The notes beneath the pieces are model-generated. The model made no database searches. It had not been told where the DNA came from and saw nothing but the letters and a program-made list of their open reading frames with translations. A DNA stretch of 6,234 nucleotides. Source: Myxococcales bacterium. Lineage in GTDB: Bacteria; Myxococcota; Polyangia; Fen-1088. The translations under genes were made by a program, and so were the position numbers. Shown here in pieces: positions 1 through 5,826 of the stretch (its first letter is position 1; each line of letters starts with the position of its first letter). Where the stretch lies: assembly GCA_003155465.1 (NCBI GenBank), contig PMCR01000306.1, positions 695 through 6,928 on the forward strand, read 5' to 3'.

Positions 1-189
1 GGCTTCCTGCTGCTGGTGTACGGCCTGGGCCACAGCGTGCTCATTCTCATTGCGGGAACGTCCATGGGAGCGGCCCGCACGCTCATCGAGAACAGAAACG
101 CAACCCGCGTGCTGGCAGCCCTCCGCAGCGCAGCCGGCTTCGTCATTGTGCTGGTCGGTGTGTACTTCGCGTTCCAAGCTCTCAAATGA
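1..189 (+). CDS. CcdA/DsbD-type cytochrome c biogenesis transmembrane protein, C-terminal part (5'-truncated)
   Basis: The window opens inside this gene; only the last 62 codons and the TGA stop are visible. The fragment shows two hydrophobic helices, about residues 1-20 (with the run LLLVYGLGHSVLILIAGTS) and about 45-61 (GFVIVLVGVYFAFQ), joined by a short polar loop with several Arg residues. This matches the last two membrane helices of CcdA/DsbD-beta proteins, including the Gly-His-Ser-containing helix often seen in short CcdA homologues. Members of the family carry electrons from cytoplasmic thioredoxin across the inner membrane to periplasmic thiol proteins. Their catalytic cysteines lie in earlier helices, outside this window, so activity cannot be judged here. 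The stop codon overlaps a possible ATG of the next gene, which encodes an exported thioredoxin-like protein, so that protein is the likely electron acceptor (inference). Family assignment rests on a short fragment. Confidence 0.72.
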   Translation, partial: GFLLLVYGLGHSVLILIAGTSMGAARTLIENRNATRVLAALRSAAGFVIVLVGVYFAFQALK

Positions 190-194
190 AAGGA
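189..194 (+). promoter_or_regulatory. Shine-Dalgarno AAAGGA for the thioredoxin-like gene
   Basis: AAAGGA lies 6 nt before the ATG at 201. It is downstream of the earlier in-frame ATG at 186, which has no purine-rich site of its own, so it favours 201 as the start. It also overlaps the upstream gene's stop codon, which suggests translational coupling. Confidence 0.6.
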
Positions 195-200
195 TTCTCC

Positions 201-596
201 ATGCGGCTTGCTGTCATTGTACTTCTGTCGCTTCTTCCCCTTCCCGCCTGCGCAAAAGGCAGAGGCGTCCCCGCTGCGGCCATGGCTGCCACCCCGGCCA
301 CGTCGAAGGTCGCTCGAGTGGTCTTCATGGACAAGGAACACGCCTGCGAATGCACGCGCAAGCGCGTGGATGACACATGGGCGGCGCTCCAGACAGCCCT
401 GGGTACCCCGCCCAAACTTCCCATCGAGCGTATCCACATCGACACCCAGGCCGCCCAGGCAGCCCCCTACACCGGCGCGAAGCCGCTCATGGTTCCACCG
501 GGCATCTACTTCGTGGACCAGCAGCAGCACGTGGTCGAACTACTGCAAGGTGAGGTCAAGACCGAGGAGATCACGGCGGTTCTGAAGGCCAAGTAG
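201..596 (+). CDS. Exported thioredoxin-like protein with a CEC (CxC) motif
   Basis: A 131-residue protein when started at ATG 201. An in-frame ATG at 186 would add MKGFS and overlap the previous stop, but AAAGGA at 189-194 favours 201. Residues 1-18 form an export signal (MRLAVIVLLSLLPLPACA). Cleavage could follow the ACA run by signal peptidase I, or Cys17 could be a lipoprotein anchor (LPAC, an imperfect lipobox). A low-complexity Ala/Pro linker follows to about residue 36. The rest reads as a small thioredoxin fold: a beta strand (VARVVFMDK), the cysteine motif HACECT (Cys49, Cys51) at the start of a helix, a strand RIHID (about 77-81), a Pro-Pro pair before a strand (VPPGIYFVD, about 98-106) where thioredoxins keep their cis-proline, and a C-terminal helix. 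The motif is CxC, not CxxC. Placement behind a CcdA-type gene suggests it receives reductant from that protein in the periplasm (inference). The client protein is unknown. Confidence 0.75.
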   Translation: MRLAVIVLLSLLPLPACAKGRGVPAAAMAATPATSKVARVVFMDKEHACECTRKRVDDTWAALQTALGTPPKLPIERIHIDTQAAQAAPYTGAKPLMVPPGIYFVDQQQHVVELLQGEVKTEEITAVLKAK

Positions 597-606
597 TCCC
601 TTCACC

Positions 607-618
607 GCCGCGCGCGGC
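607..618. other. GC palindrome after the thioredoxin-like gene; weak terminator candidate
   Basis: GCCGCGCGCGGC is a perfect 12-bp palindrome 11 nt after the stop at 596. It could fold as a short GC hairpin, but no T-tract follows directly (TTGCGGCTCCTTT), so it is not a convincing intrinsic terminator. The rest of the 141-nt gap (597-737) holds nothing else I can name except the operator-like repeat near its end and a small AGCCGGCT palindrome at 671-678. Confidence 0.2.
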
Positions 619-700
619 TTGCGGCTCCTTTCGGCAGCACCTCATCCTCCGCTCCAGCGAGCGCGAGTCTAGCCGGCTCAAGGAAGAGCCATCCGAATGA

Positions 701-713
701 GGTTGCGTCCGCA
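701..713 (+). repeat. 13-bp direct repeat, copy 1 (GGTTGCGTCCGCA)
   Basis: This copy covers most of the inverted repeat at 702-715. The identical 13 bases recur at 1349-1361, before the tolC-like gene's Shine-Dalgarno. One 13-bp match in a GC-rich window of this size could arise by chance. It is listed because both copies lie within about 35 nt of a possible gene start. Confidence 0.5.
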
Positions 714-715
714 AC
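702..715. promoter_or_regulatory. Inverted repeat GTTGCG-TC-CGCAAC, candidate MarR operator
   Basis: Two perfect 6-bp arms separated by 2 bp end 22 nt before the marR ATG. MarR proteins bind as dimers to short inverted repeats, often in their own promoter, so site and position fit autoregulation. The left arm overlaps the -35-like element proposed for this promoter, so binding there would block transcription. Binding is inferred. The symmetry itself is seen directly. Confidence 0.45.
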
Positions 716-730
716 TAATACCGTTAACAT
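703..730 (+). promoter_or_regulatory. Possible sigma70-like promoter for the marR operon
   Basis: TTGCGT (703-708) and TAACAT (725-730) are separated by 16 nt. They match 3 of 6 and 4 of 6 positions of the -35 and -10 consensus. A start about 7 nt further on would fall at or next to the marR ATG at 738. The region is clearly more AT-rich than its surroundings. The match is weak and promoter rules in a GC-rich host are uncertain, so this is only a candidate. Confidence 0.25.
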
Positions 731-737
731 CAGATTC

Positions 738-1313
738 ATGAAGTCGTCGCCTCCTGACGCCGTCCTGTCCGAACTCCCACGGCAACGGGACCCAATAAGT
801 CGCCATACGGCGACCGACGACGACGGGAAGGAATTACGCGCGGCAGTTCAGGCGTTCGTGCGTGGCCTGGGTCTCCTGTCGAGCGATCGCACTCCTTGTG
901 GTAGGCGGCTATCCATCTCTCATGCCCACGCATTGCTGATTCTCCTCGAGTGTTCGCAGCGAGGGTACAAGCCAACACAACACGACCTCGGCAAGACGCT
1001 TGGAATTGACAAGAGCAACGTGGCCCGCCTGTGCGCTCGGATGGAGGCGGCACGGCACGTCACTCAGGAACGATGTCGTGAGGACGGTCGTGCGCGCCGC
1101 CTCACGCCGACCCAGAAGGGTCTGCAGCTAGCGGCCCAGGTGGAGGAATCCAGCAGGAAGCTTTTCATCGCAGTCATGACGGTGATCCCGCCGCATGCCC
1201 GCGCAGGGGTGCTGTCGGCACTCGAAGCACTTGATGCTGCTGTGAGAGAGGTTTTGAAGGCATACCGGGAGGACATCAAGCAGTCCCCACTCTCGTCGAA
1301 GAAAGCGAAGTAG
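738..1313 (+). CDS. MarR-family winged-helix transcriptional regulator
   Basis: A 191-residue cytoplasmic regulator, longer than the usual 140-160 residues because of an N-terminal extension of about 30 polar residues and a Lys/Ser-rich tail. The DNA-binding core spans about residues 58-130: a helix (ISHAHALLILLE), the helix-turn-helix (TQHDLGKTLGIDKSNVARLC, about 80-99) and a wing ending in the family signature DGRARRLTPTQKG (about 116-128). Flanking helices (about 31-48 and 131-180) would form the dimer interface. MarR proteins usually repress nearby efflux or stress genes and are released by small phenolic ligands or by thiol oxidation. Four cysteines (54, 72, 99, 113) are present; Cys99 lies in the recognition helix region. 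No Shine-Dalgarno precedes ATG 738. The gene leads the efflux operon, with only 5 nt to the next ATG, and an inverted repeat lies just upstream, so autoregulation and control of the pump are likely (inference). Which ligand it senses cannot be told. Confidence 0.88.
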   Translation: MKSSPPDAVLSELPRQRDPISRHTATDDDGKELRAAVQAFVRGLGLLSSDRTPCGRRLSISHAHALLILLECSQRGYKPTQHDLGKTLGIDKSNVARLCARMEAARHVTQERCREDGRARRLTPTQKGLQLAAQVEESSRKLFIAVMTVIPPHARAGVLSALEALDAAVREVLKAYREDIKQSPLSSKKAK

Positions 1314-1318
1314 GCGAA

Positions 1319-2746
1319 ATGGCGATCCCACGTTCTCGGCGTCATTATGGTTGCGTCCGCATCCATCCAAGGAGGGTGATCCTGTCGAGGGCTGTGTGCC
1401 ACGCGCTGCCGTTGATCCTCTCTTGCCTCGCTGCCGAGCGGGCCTATGCCGAACCGCCGCGGGAAGGCGATCGGCAGACGCTCAGCCTCGCGGACTGCCT
1501 GGCTCTCGCGCGAGAGAACAATCCGGTGGCAAGCCAAGCCCAAGAGCGAATTCGCGAGCTGGTCGCCGACTATGAGGCGACCCGGTCCAGCTTCTTCCCG
1601 CGCGTCGCTTTGACATCCTACTATCAGCGACTCGACCAGGATCGGATGCCTCCCGGAGGGTTCACCCCGCCAGGACAGCGGCTTTTCGACCAGGAGGGAT
1701 TGACCACCGTCACGGCAAGACAGACGCTGTTCAAGGGCGGAAAGACATATTACGGAACCCAGGCCGCCACACTTGGCGCGGAGGCACAGCGGGAAGAGAG
1801 CACGAGGACTGCGGATGAGATCGTCTACACGGTAACCGCAGCTTTCTTCCGACTGCTTGAGGCCAAGGAGAATCTGCATGTCGCGACGGAATCACGGGGC
1901 CAGCGCCAGGCTTTCGCCGCCGTGGCCGAGGCATTCTATCGGGCTGGCAATGTCACGCGGCTCGATTTCCTGCGTGCCCGGTCCCTGGTGGCGGACGCCG
2001 AACAGGCGGAGGTTGAGGCCGGGAATGCCATCACCCAGGGGCGGGTCATCCTGGCCACGGCGATAGGTCTCCGCAATGAAGCGATGGCGGACACCTTGGA
2101 TGTCCGGGGTGAGCTGCCCCAGGACCCGCCCCCAGTCTCCGACCTGGGCTCGTTGTGGCAGGCTACTCTGCGCGACAGCCCCGAGATCAAGAAGCTGGAC
2201 CTCAGTCTCGCGCAGTGCCAGGCGCTCATCAAGGCTGCTCGCGCTGGCTACTTTCCCGAGGTCAACCTCCAGGGCGCCGTGGGTCTTCGGCACCAGGACA
2301 TCGCTGGCACCAAGGGTGAGTGGCTGGTCGGAGCTTTCCTGGACTTTCCCTTCTTCGAGGGTGGGCTCACCCAGGCCCAGGTGGCCAAGGCGTCGTCCCA
2401 GCGCATCCAGCTACAAGAGCAGAAGCGCGCCCGTCTCAATAGCATCAAGGCCGATTTGGCTACTGCCTGGCGCGATCAAGAGAATGCCCGTCGGGGCACG
2501 GCCACCGCCCGGCAGACCGTCGAGACAAACACCGAGGCGTACGCCAGTGCAGAGGCGCTCTACCGCGCCGGCAAGGCCATTGCGCTCGATGTGCTTCAGA
2601 CCCAGACAGAGCTGACCGCCTCGCGCTTCAGTCTCGTCAGATATCAGGTGACCTACGTGCTGGCGGAAGCGCGAATTCGCCAGCTCATCCACGGGGCCGA
2701 CGGCGGCCTTCGCACCACAACACTCATCGGGAGTCAGGCCAAGTGA
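1319..2746 (+). CDS. TolC-like outer-membrane efflux protein (OMF/OEP family)
   Basis: A 475-residue outer-membrane factor, a normal length for the family, that would trimerise into the exit duct of the exporter. From ATG 1319, a basic stretch (1-24) leads to a hydrophobic core (about 25-39, HALPLILSCLAA) and a likely signal-peptidase site after RAYA (44). The mature start carries the family opening LSLADCLALARENNP (about 55-69). Two homologous halves are visible: TARQTLFKGGKTYYG (about 132-146) matches FLDFPFFEGGLTQAQV (about 340-355), and AGNVTRLDFLRARSLVADAE (209-228) matches AGKAIALDVLQTQTELTASR (417-436). This is the internal duplication typical of TolC. ATG 1319 is the only in-frame ATG near the 5' end, but AAGGAGG at 1369-1375 points to GTG 1376 or CTG 1382, either of which still leaves a complete signal peptide. 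Its end overlaps the adaptor start by GTGA, so the two are translationally coupled. Having its own TolC suggests a dedicated channel. Confidence 0.9.
   Translation: MAIPRSRRHYGCVRIHPRRVILSRAVCHALPLILSCLAAERAYAEPPREGDRQTLSLADCLALARENNPVASQAQERIRELVADYEATRSSFFPRVALTSYYQRLDQDRMPPGGFTPPGQRLFDQEGLTTVTARQTLFKGGKTYYGTQAATLGAEAQREESTRTADEIVYTVTAAFFRLLEAKENLHVATESRGQRQAFAAVAEAFYRAGNVTRLDFLRARSLVADAEQAEVEAGNAITQGRVILATAIGLRNEAMADTLDVRGELPQDPPPVSDLGSLWQATLRDSPEIKKLDLSLAQCQALIKAARAGYFPEVNLQGAVGLRHQDIAGTKGEWLVGAFLDFPFFEGGLTQAQVAKASSQRIQLQEQKRARLNSIKADLATAWRDQENARRGTATARQTVETNTEAYASAEALYRAGKAIALDVLQTQTELTASRFSLVRYQVTYVLAEARIRQLIHGADGGLRTTTLIGSQAK
1349..1361 (+). repeat. 13-bp direct repeat, copy 2 (GGTTGCGTCCGCA), possible second regulator site
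   Basis: Identical to 701-713. Here the right arm is CGCATC, not CGCAAC, so the inverted repeat is imperfect. It ends 7 nt before the AAGGAGG at 1369-1375. If the tolC-like gene starts at 1376 or 1382, this copy lies in its leader at nearly the same distance from the start as copy 1 has from marR. If the gene starts at 1319, the copy lies inside the coding region. Confidence 0.4.
1369..1375 (+). promoter_or_regulatory. Strong Shine-Dalgarno AAGGAGG near the tolC-like start
   Basis: AAGGAGG is the best ribosome-binding match in the window. It touches the in-frame GTG at 1376 (no spacing) and lies 6 nt before an in-frame CTG at 1382. The annotated ATG at 1319 has no comparable site. It therefore casts doubt on 1319 as the only start. 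Confidence 0.5.
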
Positions 2747-3909
2747 AGACGCCAATGCGCAAGGTGGTGATTCGAATAGTGCTGGCTCTGGCCCTTGTCG
2801 TTGTTGCCGCTTTGGCCGTTGCGCGCGCTCTTACTCCAGTTCGCGTGCCTGCCATGGTCGTCGCCGCGACGGAAATTCGAGGCACCGTTCGTGGGCCAGG
2901 CACGGTGCAATCAAAGGTACAGGTCACCATCAGCGGCAAGATCACTGGCATCCTGACTCGGCTGCACGCTGACCAGGGCGACGAGGTGAAGACGGGCCAG
3001 GTCCTTGCGGAGCTGGACTCGACCGAGCTGAAGTCGCGCACGGCCGCTGCACAGTCAGCCAGAGGCCGCTCGGAACGCGATCTCGCGCGGGCACGGGCCG
3101 ATCTCCTCAAGGCCGAGGCCAACCTTGGTCTTGCCCGCAGCAACCATGCGCGCAACGAGGAGGTCTTCAAGCCGGGTTACCTCCCGGCCGCGACCTTCGA
3201 CGCCAGCAAATCCGCGCTGCGCGTGGCTGAAAGCGAGGTCACCGCGAGCAAAGCCGTGGTCGATGCGATCCAGGCAGGGGCGGCGCAGGCCGAGCACGAG
3301 GCCGCCGCTACCAAGGACATCCTCGGCTACACGCGGATTGTCGCGCCCATGGATGGCCTGATCATCGCACGCAAGGCCGAGGTGGGAACCATCCTTCCGC
3401 CTGGAGCACCCATCTTTCAGATGGTGGACTACCAGGTGTGGGCCGCATCCTGGATCGACGAGCGGATGATCGCCGACGTGCGCGTGGGGGAGAAAGCTTC
3501 GATCGTCTTGCGTTCCGGCAGAACCTTCGAAGGCGAGGTCGCGCGCCTGGGCAGCGCGGCGGACACCGTGACCAGGGAGCTGGAGGTGGACGTGAAGTTC
3601 TCCACCCTTCCGAGCCCCTTGGTCATCGGTGAAGAATCCGAGGTCACGATCGAGACAGGCCGCCGGGTCGCTCTCGCCGTTCCCTTGTCCGCGATCCTGG
3701 TGCGGAACGGCACGCAGGGAGTCCTGACCATCGCGGGCGGCAGAGCACGCTTTCGCCCCATCGTGACTGGCACACGAGACGAAAATTACGCCGCAGTCGC
3801 GAAGGGCCTGCAAGCGGGCGAGATCATCGTCCTGCACCCGGCAGAGGTCGCGCCCGGAAAGAAAGTACGGCCGCAGCTCGACGCCCAGGTGGCACAGAAA
3901 GGCGATTGA
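2743..3909 (+). CDS. Periplasmic adaptor (membrane fusion) protein of an ABC exporter, HlyD/MacA/DevB type
   Basis: A 388-residue adaptor that links the inner-membrane ABC permease to the TolC-like duct. Residues 1-7 are cytoplasmic and basic; 8-29 form one membrane anchor (VVIRIVLALALVVVAALAVA). The biotinyl-lipoyl domain is split as usual: the first half ends in GDEVKTGQVLAELD (79-92), the second is YTRIVAPMDGLIIARKAEVG (196-215) followed by PPGAPIFQMVD. Between them, about 95-190 is an Ala/Glu/Arg-rich coiled-coil hairpin. A beta-barrel domain (about 231-305) and a membrane-proximal domain (about 308-378, with AVPLSAIL and GLQAGEIIVLHP) follow. The hairpin turn reads EVFKPGYLPAATFD, without the Arg-Leu-Ser pattern of MacA/AcrA adaptors. 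GTG 2743 is chosen for its GTGA overlap with the previous stop and GGGAG at 2729-2733; ATG 2755 is a fair alternative. The permease starts 7 nt downstream. Confidence 0.9.
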   Translation: MKTPMRKVVIRIVLALALVVVAALAVARALTPVRVPAMVVAATEIRGTVRGPGTVQSKVQVTISGKITGILTRLHADQGDEVKTGQVLAELDSTELKSRTAAAQSARGRSERDLARARADLLKAEANLGLARSNHARNEEVFKPGYLPAATFDASKSALRVAESEVTASKAVVDAIQAGAAQAEHEAAATKDILGYTRIVAPMDGLIIARKAEVGTILPPGAPIFQMVDYQVWAASWIDERMIADVRVGEKASIVLRSGRTFEGEVARLGSAADTVTRELEVDVKFSTLPSPLVIGEESEVTIETGRRVALAVPLSAILVRNGTQGVLTIAGGRARFRPIVTGTRDENYAAVAKGLQAGEIIVLHPAEVAPGKKVRPQLDAQVAQKGD

Positions 3910-3916
3910 GGCTCAG

Positions 3917-5113
3917 ATGGACCTGGCAGTACATGATCTGAAACAGCATCGCGGCCGATTCTTCGCCACGGTCTTTGGCGTCGGGTTGTTGTTCACCATT
4001 GTGCTCGCCATGAACGGGCTCTATCGCGGCAATATCCAGGAAGGGCTGGCCCTCATCAAGGCCGCCAATCCCGACTTGTGGGTCGTGGAGCGCGGTCGCG
4101 GTGGTCCTTTCAACGAGCAATCGACCCTGCCAGAGCACTACCGCCACAGTGTGGAGGCCACTCCTGGCGTCGCACAGGCGAATGCCTTCATCTATTACTC
4201 GGTGGAGCGACAGATCGGTGGGCAGAGCCGCCATTTCAGCATCGTCGGCTACGAGGCGCAGGATGGGCTGGGTGGGCCGCAAAGAATTCTCGCTGGGAGG
4301 AGCATCAGCCACGCCCACTACGAGATGGTCGCCCATCCCAAGCTGGGAGTACGGCTTGGCGAACAGGTGGCGTTGGGGCTGCACACCTATACCGTCGTGG
4401 GCCTGACCAAGGAGGCGATCTCACCGGACGGCGATCCCATCGTCTACCTGTCACTTCCAGATGCACAAGAGATCCTCTATCAGCGGGACAACCAGGAGAT
4501 CCGCAGCGCAAGGGACCAGCTTCTGCGCAACTTGGCCAGCCAGGGTGTCTCAGGCTCCCAGGCCGAGCGCTTGCTCAATCCCCTGCAGGCTGACACCCAC
4601 ACGATCAACGCTATCCTGGTGCGGCTGCAGCCCGGCGCCGATCGCGCACTGGTGGCCCGCGATGTCGACAAGTGGTTGTACCTGTCGGCCTTCAGCACCG
4701 ACGACGAGGTCGACCTCATGCTGAAAGGACGCTTGGCCAGTATGAGCAAACAGCTCCTGCTCTTCCGCACCCTGCTCCTCGTCATCTCAGTCGTCATTCT
4801 CGCGCTCGTCGTCTACACGTTCACCATGGAGAAGATCCGCAGCATCGCAGTGATGAAACTCATCGGCGCACCCAATCGAGTCATCATCCGGCTGGTGATG
4901 GAGCAGTCACTGCTGCTCACTGTCAGCGCTTTCGCGTTTGGCATCGTGCTGATCCAGAACACGTATACCTTCTTCCCGCGAACCATCGTCCCGCTTCCCG
5001 CTGATCATCTGATGACCTTCGGTATCGCCATTGCGAGCGGCGCGCTGGCCAGCGTGCTGGGACTCTGGCAGGCCTTGACCACGGAGCCCGCCATGGCTCT
5101 CGGGGGTGGGTGA
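3917..5113 (+). CDS. ABC transporter permease, FtsX/MacB/DevC type
   Basis: A 398-residue inner-membrane permease without a fused ATPase domain. Four membrane helices are visible, at about 15-37 (FFATVFGVGLLFTIVLAMNG), 282-302, 328-347 and 365-386. The large segment between the first two (about 38-280) is the periplasmic MacB-type domain, with recognisable pieces such as NPDLWVVE (51-58), KLGVRLGEQVALGLHTYTVV (142-161) and SPDGDPIVYLSLPDA (169-183). The FtsX domain shows the conserved cytoplasmic stretch EKIRSIAVMKLIGAPNRVI (305-323), which contacts the ATPase. This topology belongs to the mechanotransmission (type VII) ABC systems MacB, LolCDE, FtsEX and DevBCA. The separate ATPase, and an HlyD-like adaptor next door, make DevC the closest model. 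TTGAGG at 3906-3911 lies 5 nt before ATG 3917. Its stop overlaps the ATPase start. It probably opens and closes the periplasmic path and pushes substrate through adaptor and TolC, not across the inner membrane (family knowledge). Confidence 0.9.
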   Translation: MDLAVHDLKQHRGRFFATVFGVGLLFTIVLAMNGLYRGNIQEGLALIKAANPDLWVVERGRGGPFNEQSTLPEHYRHSVEATPGVAQANAFIYYSVERQIGGQSRHFSIVGYEAQDGLGGPQRILAGRSISHAHYEMVAHPKLGVRLGEQVALGLHTYTVVGLTKEAISPDGDPIVYLSLPDAQEILYQRDNQEIRSARDQLLRNLASQGVSGSQAERLLNPLQADTHTINAILVRLQPGADRALVARDVDKWLYLSAFSTDDEVDLMLKGRLASMSKQLLLFRTLLLVISVVILALVVYTFTMEKIRSIAVMKLIGAPNRVIIRLVMEQSLLLTVSAFAFGIVLIQNTYTFFPRTIVPLPADHLMTFGIAIASGALASVLGLWQALTTEPAMALGGG

Positions 5114-5799
5114 TGGAGATCCTCCAGATCCAAGGGCTGGCCAAGACCTTCGGCACCGGCCACCTCGAGGTCCGGGCGCTCGCAGACATCGACCTCACGG
5201 TGTCCACCAACGAGTTGGTCGCGCTGCTCGGGCCGAGCGGGTCGGGCAAGACGACCCTGCTCCTGTGCCTCAGCCTGATCCTGAAGCCGACGGCCGGCAC
5301 CATCGTCTTCGACGGGCAACCCATCTACCAGCAGGGTTGGACAGGCGTGGACATGCGTCGCGTCCGGCGTGAGAAGATCGGGTTCGTTTTCCAGTCGCAC
5401 AACTTGATTCCCTTTCTCACGGCCAAACAGAACGTGCTTTTTCCACTCAGCCTCATCGGCCAAGAACGCGCGGCATCCGAACGGCGTGCGATGGAGCTGC
5501 TGGACTACATGGAGATCGCCGATCGGGCCGACTTCCTGCCGGCCGTGCTATCCGGCGGAGAACAGCAACGGGTGGCGATCGCACGCGCGCTCGCCAACAA
5601 CGCCAAGCTGATCCTGGCTGACGAGCCGACTGCCGCTCTCGATACTCAGCGAGGCATACGGGTCATGGCGCTGCTCAAAAAGATCGCCCGCGAGAATCAG
5701 TCCGCTGTCATCGTCGTCACCCACGACATGCGCATGATCGAGGGCTTCGATCACGTGTACCACATGAAGGATGGCCGTCTGGATCCAAGCCAGTCGTGA
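5113..5799 (+). CDS. ABC transporter ATP-binding protein, MacB/LolD/DevA type
   Basis: A 228-residue cytoplasmic ATPase, the standard length for this family, with every catalytic motif intact: Walker A GPSGSGKTT (40-48), Q-loop Gln94 in FVFQSHNLIPFLTA, signature LSGGEQQ (146-152), Walker B LILADEP (166-172) with catalytic Glu171, D-loop ALD (175-177) and switch His204 in VVTHD. The FQSHNLIP-type Q-loop and the LSGGEQQRVAIARAL run are characteristic of the LolD/FtsE/MacB/DevA group, so it should power the permease just upstream. ATG 5113 is used because it forms a TGATG overlap with the permease stop. A GTG at 5110 directly before it, in frame, would add one residue. No clear A-containing Shine-Dalgarno is present (GGGGGTGGG), so translation may depend on coupling to the permease. 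The C-terminal tail after MKDGRLDPSQS ends without extra domains. Confidence 0.94.
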   Translation: MEILQIQGLAKTFGTGHLEVRALADIDLTVSTNELVALLGPSGSGKTTLLLCLSLILKPTAGTIVFDGQPIYQQGWTGVDMRRVRREKIGFVFQSHNLIPFLTAKQNVLFPLSLIGQERAASERRAMELLDYMEIADRADFLPAVLSGGEQQRVAIARALANNAKLILADEPTAALDTQRGIRVMALLKKIARENQSAVIVVTHDMRMIEGFDHVYHMKDGRLDPSQS

Positions 5800-5826
5800 G
5801 GCCCCGGAGGCGCGGTCGGCATCAAA

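Noticed and set aside
50..373. 107-codon + strand frame overlapping the CcdA fragment and the thioredoxin-like gene.
   Set aside because: It is out of frame with both recognisable proteins, and its product is Arg/Ser/Cys-rich without structure.
607..618. The GC palindrome as a firm intrinsic terminator.
   Set aside because: No T-run follows the short hairpin, so it is listed only as a low-confidence structure.
1064..1879. Long open frame of 271 codons on the minus strand across the end of marR and the start of the tolC-like gene.
   Set aside because: It crosses two + strand genes with clear family motifs, has no recognisable domain, and GC-rich DNA commonly leaves the antisense frame open.
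3055..3837. 260-codon open frame on the minus strand opposite the adaptor gene.
   Set aside because: The + strand frame has full lipoyl, coiled-coil and barrel domains. The antisense product is rich in Gly, Arg, Asp and His with no family features.
3824..4384. 186-codon minus-strand frame spanning the adaptor/permease junction.
   Set aside because: It shadows two clearly coding + strand genes and shows no domain or plausible ribosome-binding context.
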